Part shown: positions 1 to 6,356 of the stretch, piece after piece
Layout: each line of letters opens with the position of its first letter
Numbering within the stretch: position 1 is the stretch's first letter
From: Rhodospirillales bacterium
GTDB lineage: Bacteria > Pseudomonadota > Alphaproteobacteria > Rhodospirillales_A > Casp-alpha2
Direction: 5' to 3'
Assembly (NCBI GenBank): GCA_016763915.1
Contig: JAESSX010000026.1
Span: 1 to 7,990, forward strand
DNA length: 7,990 nt
Notes under the pieces: model-generated
The model's database searches: none
Told to the model about the DNA's origin: nothing
The model's input: the letters and a program-made list of their open reading frames with translations, nothing else
Position numbers and translations under genes: made by a program

Positions 1-1
1 C

Positions 2-1033
2 ATCGGCATCATCGTCATGGCGATCGCCGTGCTGCCGATGTTGAAGGTCGGCGGCATGCAGTTGTTCCGCATGGAAAGTTCCGACCAGTCGGAAAAGGCG
101 CTGCCCCGCGCGGCCCAGGTCGCCACCGCCATCGGCGTGATTTATCTGATGCTGTCGGGCATTTGCGCCGGGGCCTACTGGCTGGCCGGCATGAGCGGGT
201 TCGACGCCATCGCCCACGCCATGACGACCATCGCCACCGGCGGGTTTTCAACCGTCGACGGCTCGATCGGGCATTTCAACAATCCCACCATCGACATCAT
301 CGCCACCGTCGGCATGATCGTCGGGGCATTGCCGTTTATCCTCTATCTGAAAACCCTGCAGGGCGATTTCCAGGCGCTGGTCTCGGATTCCCAGGTCCAG
401 TGGTTCATCACCCTGGTCACCATCGTCGTCATCATGGCGGCCGGCTGGCTGTGGCTGGAGAACGGGCTCGACCCGGTATTGTCGCTGCGTTTCGCCACCT
501 TCAATATCGTTTCCATCATCACCGGCACCGGCTACGCCACGTCGGATTTCAGCCTGTGGGGCAGCTTCGCCCTGCCGATCTTCTTTTTCATCATGTTTAT
601 CGGCGGCTGCGCCGGGTCGACCACGTGCGGCATCAAGATTTTCCGGTTCCAGGTCCTCTATGCCGCCGCCCGCACCCAGATCCACCACCTGTTGCAGCCG
701 CACGGGGTGTTCATCCCCTATTACAACCGGCGCCCGATTACCGACGAGGTGCTGGTCTCGGTGCTCAGCTTCTTTTTCATCTGGTTCCTGTCGTTCGGGC
801 TGCTGGCTTTGGCGCTCGGCCTGCTGGGGCTGGATTTCCTGACCGCGTTCTCGTCCGCCGCGACGGCGATTTCCAACGTCGGCCCGGCGCTTGGGCCAAT
901 CGTCGGGCCGTCGGGCACCTTCCAGCCGCTGCCCGACACGGCCAAGTGGCTACTCGCCGGCGGCATGCTGCTGGGCCGGCTGGAACTGTTTACCGTAATC
1001 GTGCTGTTCAGCCGCTCGTTCTGGCGCGATTAG
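2..1033 (+). CDS. trkH: TrkH-type potassium uptake channel subunit, 5' end outside the window
   Basis: Inner-membrane, potassium-conducting subunit of the Trk system, which normally works with the cytoplasmic NAD-binding regulator TrkA (not in this window). The reading frame is open from base 2, so the start lies upstream. About 343 residues remain of a family usually near 480, so roughly the first 140 are missing. Numbering from the Met at base 17, the family's repeated pore-loop (selectivity filter) segments are visible: ATGGFSTVDGS near 73-83, TGTGYATSDFS near 169-179 and SNVGPALGP near 286-294. The gating-loop segment IGGCAGSTTCGIKIFR is at 195-210; it has Cys where a Gly is more usual. 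The C-terminal LLGRLELFTVIVLFSRSFWR ending is typical of TrkH. Hydrophobic helices alternate with these loops throughout. The family call is firm. No terminator hairpin with a T run follows the stop, and the next open frame begins directly after it. Confidence 0.95.
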   Translation: MGIIVMAIAVLPMLKVGGMQLFRMESSDQSEKALPRAAQVATAIGVIYLMLSGICAGAYWLAGMSGFDAIAHAMTTIATGGFSTVDGSIGHFNNPTIDIIATVGMIVGALPFILYLKTLQGDFQALVSDSQVQWFITLVTIVVIMAAGWLWLENGLDPVLSLRFATFNIVSIITGTGYATSDFSLWGSFALPIFFFIMFIGGCAGSTTCGIKIFRFQVLYAAARTQIHHLLQPHGVFIPYYNRRPITDEVLVSVLSFFFIWFLSFGLLALALGLLGLDFLTAFSSAATAISNVGPALGPIVGPSGTFQPLPDTAKWLLAGGMLLGRLELFTVIVLFSRSFWRD

Positions 1034-1726
1034 CCGCCTGTATCATCTATCGGCCGGACGATACCCGAAACCCACCCGGGCCCCGCCGCCCGGGACATCG
1101 CCGACGCCTTCCGCGCCAACGCCAAAAGCACGGCGGCCGAGTTCAAGGTCGTCCGCGATGCGCTGGCCAAGTCGGGCACGCCCGATCAAGTCCGCAACCT
1201 GACCGAAGGCGTGCGCGCCGAGCTGGACCCCGACGAGCGCGGTCGCTTCGATAAACTGGTCGGTCCCGGCGGTGAGGGGCAGAAAGGCGAAAGGCCTAGC
1301 CCCGTCGTTGTAGACAAGAAACGCCCTGAACAACCAAAGCCGAAGATCGAATGGAACGAACGGCCCGAACCGCGTGATTTTCGGAATAGAAAGATTTTCC
1401 AGACCGATGGTCCCATTAAGGTCAGGCACTCGACCAATACCACGGGAGCAGATGGGGTTTGGTACGGTATAAAATGGCCTCCATTAGACAAGAACGGGAA
1501 ACGTGCTCAGGTCGTCGAGAGAACAGGCGATCAACACCGTGAACGCCCAAGCATAGCCGTCCAAGGACTTCCCGAAAATAAGACCTTCGAGCCACCCTGG
1601 GACAATCCGCATGGTTGGGAGGTGGAGTTGTGGATTCCACCACAGCAGAATACCAACGCCAACTCCGCCGGCCATGATTTGGACATCTTCCTGCCGAAGG
1701 GCAAAAAGCGACTCCGAAGAAAGTAG
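1034..1726 (+). pseudogene. Start-less C-terminal fragment of a larger protein, possible toxin tip
   Basis: The frame is open from the base after the trkH stop (and in frame with trkH) to a TAG at 1724-1726. It has no ATG and no credible ribosome site; the only nearby start is a GTG at 1211 without proper Shine-Dalgarno spacing. The translation begins with a hydrophilic Ala/Arg/Asp-rich part containing HPGPAARDIADAFRANA (bases 1073-1123) and TPDQVRNLTEGVRAEL. A Pro/Lys-rich linker (roughly 1270-1370) follows, then a distinct C-terminal domain (about 1380-1726) with VWYGIKWPPLDKNGKRA, WEVELWIPP and a Lys/Arg-rich end. The first part recurs at 3386-3439, which supports coding on this strand. 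The shape of conserved lead-in, Pro-rich linker, unique tail and following exported-protein gene resembles displaced C-terminal tips of polymorphic toxins. I recognise no toxin family in the tail. It could instead be the decayed end of some other multidomain protein. A likely frameshift at the A5 run 1703-1707 is described in the findings. Confidence 0.55.
1094..1123 (+). repeat. Direct repeat, left copy (module core)
   Basis: These 30 bases encode DIADAFRANA and recur at 3410-3439 with one mismatch, in the same orientation and reading frame. Weaker similarity extends about 20 bases upstream of the core. Confidence 0.9.
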
Positions 1727-1799
1727 GTGCTAATGGATATGACCGGAGCAAATTTTACTTCGCATAGAACCAACCTTCGCCGCACCTCACCACTGGTTG

Positions 1800-1808
1800 T
1801 GCTATAAG
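1800..1808 (+). promoter_or_regulatory. Candidate extended -10 box before the exported-protein gene
   Basis: TGCTATAAG matches the extended -10 pattern TGnTATAAT at all but one position. No good -35 is present at the usual distance, which extended -10 promoters can tolerate. Transcription would begin at or near the ATG at 1815, giving a leaderless or nearly leaderless message. This fits the absence of a ribosome-binding site there. Confidence 0.35.
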
Positions 1809-1814
1809 CCGCTT

Positions 1815-2615
1815 ATGAATGTCCTGAAAACAACACTTTTTCTTGTTTTTTCCGCCCTTACCTGTGCCGTTCCCGGCGTTGTCGAGGCCCAAGGCAGACC
1901 CTCGTCATTCTTCCACCCCGCTTACAGGGGAGTCCTCGACAAGACGGCGATGGACAAACATTACCTTCTGGAGTTCCTGCCTCGCTTCAAGAGGTCGGAA
2001 TGTCTGATTCGGATCGATCTTGAATTCGAAGGCTCGGCGGATGATCTTTATCGAGCCCCTCTGGATATCCTTTTTAAAAAATACTTATGGGATCATGAAC
2101 CAAAAGCCGGGCTTATACTTATAAAACTTCACTATCCGGTCGATGTCCCCACTGCCGTTTTTGTTCAATTCGCCGATGAGTGCGACCGGCGATTCGAGAT
2201 AGCCAAAGCCATGGCTGCCTTTGCCAATAAGGCCGACCCCCGATACAAGCTCACGGTTTCCCATGACCGCGTCTTACCGGGACCCGATACCATGGATAGC
2301 GGTGGGTCCTGGACTGATGATCAGGAATCCGTTTCCAATACGTGGGCTTTACGGCGAAAAGCAAACAGGGGGGACGGAGAGGCTATGTTTCAACTCGCGG
2401 AAACAATCGATCCTTACACTGGGCAAATTAATAAGTACGTAATCTACCTTATGGCCAAGTATTGTCTGCCCCTCGGAAAGTTAAGAACCGAGGCGGGGAA
2501 AAGAGCGCAAAAAACGCTTTCCGCCATGCCGCAAAAAATTAGAGCCCAAGTCGACGATGTTCTTGAAAGATTTCGAAGGGATTCCGACCGGATCGGATTA
2601 CCCTGCCGTCCTTAA
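1815..2615 (+). CDS. Exported protein of unknown function, 266 aa, candidate partner or immunity protein
   Basis: I do not recognise the family. The ATG at 1815 is preferred over an in-frame TTG at 1797 because it begins a clean signal peptide: MNVLK, then a hydrophobic core to about residue 20, with a probable cleavage after VVEA at residue 25. The mature protein should be periplasmic. It has four cysteines (63, 123, 217, 264) that could pair. Residues 182-215 (KANRGDGEAMFQLAE and onward) resemble a single Sel1-like helical repeat; this is a weak match. The codon choice differs sharply from the neighbours, with many A/T-ending codons, ATA and TTA use and A/T runs near 2071-2083, so recent acquisition is likely. 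No Shine-Dalgarno precedes the start; a TATAAG box ends six bases before it. Its position directly after a start-less C-terminal fragment suggests a protective partner for that fragment's product, but this rests on context only. Confidence 0.75.
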   Translation: MNVLKTTLFLVFSALTCAVPGVVEAQGRPSSFFHPAYRGVLDKTAMDKHYLLEFLPRFKRSECLIRIDLEFEGSADDLYRAPLDILFKKYLWDHEPKAGLILIKLHYPVDVPTAVFVQFADECDRRFEIAKAMAAFANKADPRYKLTVSHDRVLPGPDTMDSGGSWTDDQESVSNTWALRRKANRGDGEAMFQLAETIDPYTGQINKYVIYLMAKYCLPLGKLRTEAGKRAQKTLSAMPQKIRAQVDDVLERFRRDSDRIGLPCRP

Positions 2616-2747
2616 ATCACACCGGCACGAATTCAGGCCCTGACCAAAGGTATTGGCCCCAAGGCTTGTGTTGCCGCTTTCCGGCACAAGGCCGTTGAAA
2701 CCCGCCTCAGGGAGTTCCAGAATACTCTTATTAGGAGAACTCGATGA
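2616..2747 (+). pseudogene. Short C-terminal protein fragment overlapping the next gene
   Basis: The frame stays open from directly after the TAA at 2613-2615 and ends at a TGA at 2745-2747. It gives 43 residues, beginning ITPARIQALTKGIGPKA and ending in a charged helix-like stretch (FRHKAVETRLREFQ, then LIRRTR). It has no start codon of its own. The segment TPARIQALTKGI resembles TPDQVRNLTEGV in the fragment at 1034-1726, so both may come from the same parent gene. Its stop overlaps the ATG of the following gene (ATGA), an arrangement typical of translationally coupled gene pairs. I infer a truncated last exon-like tail of a lost upstream gene. A chance open frame of this length is possible, so the call is tentative. 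Confidence 0.4.
2733..2738 (+). promoter_or_regulatory. Ribosome-binding site for the gene at 2744
   Basis: AGGAGA lies five bases before the ATG at 2744. It is a strong Shine-Dalgarno match and fixes this start over others in frame. Confidence 0.75.
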
Positions 2748-3340
2748 AGGCATCCTTCGGAAAGCCCGCGAACCGTTTCGTCTTCACGGCCATTGTGTTG
2801 GTGCTTGCCATGCTGGCCGCGCCGGGGCGCGCCGACAGCCGGGTCGACCTGAAGCAACCCGCCGATGGCGAGACCACCATCTACGCGGCCCTTCTCAAGG
2901 ACCTCCAGGCCAACCTTCAGCGTTGGCTGCCGGTAGCAGACATCTTTCGCCGCGAAGGGCTGTTGAGCTACGGCCTTGTTGACCTCAACGACGACGGCGT
3001 CGATGAGGTTCTGGTTCATGCCTCCACGACCTTTTTTTGCGGCAACAATCCGATATGTCCCGCCAGCGTTTACATGAGGAATAACGATGCGTGGCGCTTT
3101 ATCGGTAATGTCTCCGTGCTTGAATCATCGTACCTCTTCGAAAGGTACATCTTCGTCGAAGACAATTTCCACCAGGGCTGGCGCACCCTCAACGACGGAG
3201 AATACCGCTATTGCTGGGTCAAAAAATCGCGGGTACCGGCGGGGGTATCTGACGACGATGATTTCCTGATGCCGCATGTGCCCGGCAATCCGGGGTATTT
3301 CTGGTCCGTCTACATGAACGAGGAATGCCCGGTGAAGTAA
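2744..3340 (+). CDS. Exported cysteine-containing protein, 198 aa, function unknown
   Basis: The start is fixed by AGGAGA five bases upstream. A signal peptide is clear: a basic N-terminus, a hydrophobic core at about residues 12-26, and a cleavage site after GRA at residue 30, so the mature protein should be periplasmic. Residues 80-88 read D-L-N-D-D-G-V-D-E, an aspartate-rich loop like the calcium-binding or FG-GAP-type loops found in several small periplasmic proteins. It is followed by F-F-C-G-N-N-P-I-C-P at 97-106. Four cysteines (99, 105, 157, 195) suit disulfide bonding. The later pattern of W117, W146-R-T-L-N and Y154-x-Y-C-W is that of a small beta-rich domain. The gene overlaps the stop of the preceding fragment by ATGA, suggesting it was once coupled to an upstream gene, perhaps as the immunity partner of an effector. 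That role is inference; the export prediction is firm. Confidence 0.8.
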   Translation: MKASFGKPANRFVFTAIVLVLAMLAAPGRADSRVDLKQPADGETTIYAALLKDLQANLQRWLPVADIFRREGLLSYGLVDLNDDGVDEVLVHASTTFFCGNNPICPASVYMRNNDAWRFIGNVSVLESSYLFERYIFVEDNFHQGWRTLNDGEYRYCWVKKSRVPAGVSDDDDFLMPHVPGNPGYFWSVYMNEECPVK

Positions 3341-3358
3341 ATGCGCCGCCCCCTCTAA

Positions 3359-3487
3359 AAGCTCCCTGACGGCGGCCTGAAAGACCACCCCCCGGGTCCC
3401 ATCGCAAAGGACATCGCCGACGCCTTTCGCGCCAACGCCCTTCTTCCTGACCTAAGGAAACGGGCCGAGCAAACGGAAGAATCCTGA
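3359..3487 (+). pseudogene. Third short fragment carrying the shared module
   Basis: The frame is open from the TAA at 3356-3358 to the TGA at 3485-3487 and has no start codon. The translation is KLPDGGLKD followed by HPPGPIAKDIADAFRANA (bases 3386-3439) and then a short unrelated tail ending KRAEQTEES. The middle matches HPGPAARDIADAFRANA in the fragment at 1034-1726. The core DNA at 3410-3439 differs from 1094-1123 at only one of 30 bases, a synonymous C/T change in a Phe codon. After FRANA the two copies diverge at once. This is a remnant of the same parent gene, truncated on both sides. Confidence 0.6.
3410..3439 (+). repeat. Direct repeat, right copy (module core)
   Basis: Second copy of the 30-base core at 1094-1123, with 29 of 30 bases identical. 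The two copies lie close to the two ends of the accessory patch, about 2.3 kb apart. Confidence 0.9.
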
Positions 3488-3491
3488 AACG

Positions 3492-3517
3492 CCCAAGGGA
3501 CCCCAAGGGACCCCAAG
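3492..3517. repeat. Short tandem repeat, 10-base unit, about 2.6 copies
   Basis: The unit CCCAAGGGAC occurs twice, followed by CCCAAG. It sits between the last fragment and the end of the lipoprotein gene, so it could mark the right-hand junction of the accessory patch. It does not form a convincing terminator. Confidence 0.7.
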
Positions 3518-3522
3518 CGGCC

Positions 3523-4113
3523 TTACCTAATCCAGCGCCCCAGGTGCAGGCGCATGTTCTTTTCCATGGCGACGTCGAAGTCGCGCACCAGGGACTCGGT
3601 CAGGTCGAACCACAGGCGTTCGCGCTGATGGACCGAGGCGTCCTCGCGAAGGGTCGAAAACCGGGTCGCGTTTGCCGTCGCGCGGCCCTGACCCAGCGGA
3701 CTCGAAACCTCCAGGCGGGCATCGACGGCCATGTCGTAGCGTTGCGACTGTTGGGTGGTGAATGCCGCGGTAAGGCCGGTTTTTTGCGCCAGCCTCGATT
3801 CCACCGCACTGGCGTTCAGGACCACCAGCCGGGCGACGCCGGAGCTGCCGACGGCGCGAAGCCGGTCCTTGGCCCATCGTTTGAGCGCCACCACCGGCGG
3901 CGTCGGGAACAGGTGTTCCACATTGGGCTCGCGCAAGGGAGGCCGATAGCGGCTCACCACCTCGATCCTGGCGACGTTGAGCCTGATCGGGGCCAGATGG
4001 GCGAAGGTCAGGTCGGGCAGCCTGCGTGTCGGCGTCGGCGTCTCACAGGCCGCCAGCACCACCACCAGAGCCATGCAGAGAGCGGGGGGGAGTTTTCTGA
4101 ACCGCAACGCCAT
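3523..4113 (-). CDS. Putative lipoprotein, 196 aa, third gene of the argD-argF operon
   Basis: The ATG at 4113 gives a classic lipoprotein signal: MALRFRKLPP, a hydrophobic stretch, and the lipobox V-L-A-A-C with the lipidated Cys at residue 23. Glu at +2 gives no inner-membrane retention signal (Asp), so sorting toward the outer membrane is possible if Lol rules apply. The mature part is soluble and mixed alpha/beta, with two hydrophobic strand-like segments (IRLNVARIEVVSRY at 43-56 and VARLVVLNASAVE at 93-105) and an amphipathic C-terminal helix (LWFDLTESLVRDFDVAMEKN). I do not recognise a named family. It begins eight bases after the argF stop on the same strand, so it is probably co-transcribed with argD-argF. 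Nothing in the sequence links it to arginine. In many alphaproteobacteria the gene after argF is hslO (Hsp33), which is absent here. Confidence 0.85.
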   Translation of the reverse strand: MALRFRKLPPALCMALVVVLAACETPTPTRRLPDLTFAHLAPIRLNVARIEVVSRYRPPLREPNVEHLFPTPPVVALKRWAKDRLRAVGSSGVARLVVLNASAVESRLAQKTGLTAAFTTQQSQRYDMAVDARLEVSSPLGQGRATANATRFSTLREDASVHQRERLWFDLTESLVRDFDVAMEKNMRLHLGRWIR

Positions 4114-4121
4114 GGGCCATA

Positions 4122-5033
4122 CTACCCCAAACACCAGGCAAGGATACCCTTCTGCGCGTGCAGACGATTTTCGGCTTCGTCCCAGATCACCGATTGCGGG
4201 CCGTCCATGACCTCGTCGGTGACTTCCTCGCCCCGATGCGCCGGCAGGCAATGCATGAACAGGGCCTCAGGATCGGCCTTGTCCATCAGCGCCTGATCGA
4301 CCCGGTAGGGTTCCAGCACCCGGCGGCGCTCGTCGGCGTTGGCGTCGCCCATAGAAACCCAGGTATCGGCATTGACCAGGTCGGCGCCGTCGACGGCGCG
4401 CGCGGCGTCATCGGTGATGGTGATATCGCCGCCTTCGGCCGCCGCCCATTGCAGAATTCCGGGGTCGGGCTTGAGGCTGACAGGGCACGCGATGCGCAGC
4501 GAAAAGCCCAGCCGCACGGCGGCGTGGATCCAGCTGTTGGCGACGTCGTTGCCGTCCCCGGACCAGGCCACCACCTTGCCGGCGATGGCGCCCCGGTGTT
4601 CCTCGAAGGTCATCACGTCGGCCATGATCTGGCACGGGTGCGACCAGTCGGTCAGCCCGTTGATCACCGGCACCGTGGCGTGGGTCTCCAGATCAACCAG
4701 TTTTTCCGGATCGTCGGTGCGGATCATGATGGCGTCGGCATAGCGCGACAACACGCGCGCCGTGTCGGCGACGGTCTCGCCGCGGCCGAGATGGGATTCG
4801 GCTTCGCTCATCACCACCACCTGTCCGCCCAGTTGCTGCATGCCGACCTGAAACGACACCCGGGTCCGGGTTGAGGGCTTCTCGAAAATCATCACCAGCG
4901 TCTTGCCGGAGAACAGCGGCGTCGACGCGCCCGCGCCGTGTTCGCGCTTGAGGCGCACGGCCAGATCGAGAATCTCCCTGATAGTCCTGGTGTCCAGCCG
5001 GTCAATATCGAGAAAATGTTTGATCGCCGTCAT
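4122..5033 (-). CDS. argF: Ornithine carbamoyltransferase
   Basis: Cytoplasmic enzyme that joins carbamoyl phosphate to ornithine to give citrulline in arginine synthesis. The 303-residue length is normal for the family. Visible motifs are STRTR at residues 54-58 (carbamoyl phosphate binding), HPCQIMAD at 132-139, [10 protein letters not shown] at 159-168, DTWVSMG at 223-229 (ornithine-loop region), and [11 protein letters not shown] at 261-271 with the catalytic Cys262. The start at 5033 is chosen because the protein then opens [10 protein letters not shown], as in homologues. An upstream in-frame ATG at 5069 lies inside argD and would add 12 unrelated residues. The chosen ATG is four bases after the argD stop, so the two are likely translated from one message. 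All key residues are present. Confidence 0.97.
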   Translation of the reverse strand: MTAIKHFLDIDRLDTRTIREILDLAVRLKREHGAGASTPLFSGKTLVMIFEKPSTRTRVSFQVGMQQLGGQVVVMSEAESHLGRGETVADTARVLSRYADAIMIRTDDPEKLVDLETHATVPVINGLTDWSHPCQIMADVMTFEEHRGAIAGKVVAWSGDGNDVANSWIHAAVRLGFSLRIACPVSLKPDPGILQWAAAEGGDITITDDAARAVDGADLVNADTWVSMGDANADERRRVLEPYRVDQALMDKADPEALFMHCLPAHRGEEVTDEVMDGPQSVIWDEAENRLHAQKGILAWCLG

Positions 5034-5037
5034 GATG

Positions 5038-6210
5038 TCATTCCGCCAGTTCGCCGGCGGCCTTCTCAAGGATTCCTATGGCCTCGTCGACATGCGCGTC
5101 TTCGATGATCAGCGGCGGCACCATCCGCACCATGTTGTCGCCCGCAGCCACCAGCAGCAGTCCCCTGTCGGCGCATTTTTCGACGATGGCGGAATTTTCC
5201 GGAAGACATTTCAATCCGACCATCAGCCCGGCGCCGGAGGCGCCTTCGAACACGCTGGGGTATTTTTCGCTCAAATCTTCCAGCCGCGACCACAACCGGC
5301 GCGCCACGGCATCGACATGGGCGAGAAAGCCGTCGCCCAGGATAATATCCAGCACCGCGTTGCCGACCGCCATCGCCAACGGGTTGCCGCCGAAGGTGGA
5401 GCCGTGGCTTCCGGCGGTCATGGCGGCGGCGGGGCCTTCCTTGGCCAGGCATGCGCCGACGGGGAACCCGCCGCCCAGCCCCTTGGCCGTGGCCAGCACG
5501 TCGGGCTCGATACCGGCCCATTCGTGGGCGAACAGCTTCGCCGTCCGGCCCATGCCGCATTGCACTTCGTCGAACATCAGCAAAATGGCGAATTCATCGG
5601 CGATGTCGCGCAGCCCTTTCAGGTAGTCCAGCGACATCGGCCGGATGCCGCCTTCGCCCTGCACCGGTTCGACCAGAATGGCGGCGGTCTCAGGGGTGAT
5701 CGCGGCGCGCATTTCATTGAGGTTGCCGAAGGCGACATGGTCGAAACCGTCGGTCACGGGGCCGAACCCGGCCAGATGTTTTTCCTGGCCGCCGGCGGCG
5801 ATGGTCGCCAGCGAACGGCCATGGAAAGCGCCGTCACAGGTAATCACCCGGTAGCGTTCCGGATTGCCGTTTTGGGAATGGTACCTGCGCGCGATCTTGA
5901 TCGACAGCTCGACCGCCTCGGCGCCGGAATTGTTGAAAAACACGCTGTCGGCGAAGCTGGCGGCGACCAGCCGTTCGGCCAGGCGCGTTTGTTCGGGAAT
6001 CTGGTACAGGTTCGAACAATGCCACAGTTTTTCCGCTTGGGTCCCCAGGGCCTCGATGAGGTGCGGGTGGCAATGCCCCAGCCCGGCGACCGCGATGCCG
6101 GCGCCGAAATCGAGAAACCGGCGGCCGTCGGCGGTGTACAGGTAAACGCCCTCGCCTTTTTCGAAGGCAAGATCGACCCGGCCGTAGGTGGGCATAACCG
6201 GCGAAATCAT
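5038..6210 (-). CDS. argD: Acetylornithine aminotransferase
   Basis: Pyridoxal-phosphate enzyme of class III aminotransferases that converts N-acetylglutamate semialdehyde to N-acetylornithine. In many bacteria it also serves succinyldiaminopimelate transamination in lysine synthesis. The length is 390 residues, as expected. Motifs are NNSGAEAVE at 93-101 (cofactor phosphate binding), VEPVQGEGG at 180-188, [13 protein letters not shown] at 211-223 with the cofactor-contacting Asp214, [13 protein letters not shown] at 241-253 with the cofactor lysine Lys243, and [11 protein letters not shown] at 269-279. The ATG at 6210 ([16 protein letters not shown]) is preceded by AGGAG ten bases upstream. 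A longer in-frame start at 6276 would overlap the promoter and add 22 residues of non-conserved type. It is the first gene of the operon argD-argF-lipoprotein. Confidence 0.97.
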   Translation of the reverse strand: MISPVMPTYGRVDLAFEKGEGVYLYTADGRRFLDFGAGIAVAGLGHCHPHLIEALGTQAEKLWHCSNLYQIPEQTRLAERLVAASFADSVFFNNSGAEAVELSIKIARRYHSQNGNPERYRVITCDGAFHGRSLATIAAGGQEKHLAGFGPVTDGFDHVAFGNLNEMRAAITPETAAILVEPVQGEGGIRPMSLDYLKGLRDIADEFAILLMFDEVQCGMGRTAKLFAHEWAGIEPDVLATAKGLGGGFPVGACLAKEGPAAAMTAGSHGSTFGGNPLAMAVGNAVLDIILGDGFLAHVDAVARRLWSRLEDLSEKYPSVFEGASGAGLMVGLKCLPENSAIVEKCADRGLLLVAAGDNMVRMVPPLIIEDAHVDEAIGILEKAAGELAE

Positions 6211-6220
6211 CGGAATCGCT

Positions 6221-6225
6221 CTCCT
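6221..6225 (-). promoter_or_regulatory. Ribosome-binding site of argD
   Basis: AGGAG on the minus strand, ten bases before the ATG at 6210. It decides the argD start. Confidence 0.7.
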
Positions 6226-6236
6226 ATCCCTCTGGC

Positions 6237-6255
6237 GACCCGCTTGATACGGGTC
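6237..6255 (-). promoter_or_regulatory. Stem-loop in the argD leader
   Basis: On the minus strand GACCCG, a seven-base loop TATCAAG, then CGGGTC form a perfect six-base-pair GC-rich stem. It lies between the predicted transcription start and the argD ribosome site, 11 bases upstream of that site. No T run follows, so it is not an intrinsic terminator. It could stabilise the leader or affect ribosome access. The structure is seen directly; the role is a guess. Confidence 0.5.
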
Positions 6256-6275
6256 CGGCCCAAGGAAAGCGGCCA

Positions 6276-6304
6276 AGTATCTTGATATGGAGGAGTCCTG
6301 TCAA
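6276..6304 (-). promoter_or_regulatory. Sigma70-like promoter of the argD operon
   Basis: On the minus strand a perfect -35 box TTGACA (6304-6299) is followed by a 17-base spacer and GATACT (6281-6276), which matches four of six -10 positions. The distance to the argD ATG leaves a leader of about 60 bases. A short palindrome CAAG-TAT-CTTG (6274-6284) overlaps the -10 and could be an operator. No ArgR-type box is evident. Confidence 0.65.
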
Positions 6305-6329
6305 CGGACAACCGGCTTGGCGGTTCAAT

Positions 6330-6356
6330 AAAAAAAACGCGGCCCGGTGCCCGGGC
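6330..6356 (-). terminator. Intrinsic terminator after the ABC permease gene
   Basis: Read on the minus strand, GCCCGG-GCA-CCGGGC forms a six-base-pair GC stem with a three-base loop. After four bases comes a run of eight T. It starts directly after the permease stop codon and separates that gene from the argD promoter downstream. Confidence 0.85.

Noticed and set aside
1043..1751. Minus-strand frames opposite the first fragment
   Set aside because: The in-frame peptide repeat with 3386-3439 shows that the plus strand was the coding one.
1733..1807. Small 24-codon open frame between the first fragment and the exported-protein gene
   Set aside because: It has no ribosome site, and the same bases read better in another frame as the lost end of the preceding fragment.
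3341..3380. Inverted GCCGCC/GGCGGC after the gene at 2744 as a terminator
   Set aside because: The loop is about 20 bases and no T run follows.
1094..3439. Direct repeats as transposon or integrase attachment ends
   Set aside because: The repeated bases are protein-coding in the same frame, and no transposase or integrase is present, so shared ancestry of gene fragments explains them better.
3544..4874. Plus-strand frames opposite the lipoprotein gene and argF
   Set aside because: The real genes on the minus strand have a lipobox and full ornithine carbamoyltransferase motifs. The plus frames have neither motifs nor ribosome sites.
4903..6285. Long plus-strand open frame (460 codons) opposite argD
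   Set aside because: argD on the other strand is certain. High GC with G/C at third positions produces long antisense frames, and the translation is His/Gln/Gly-rich without domain character.
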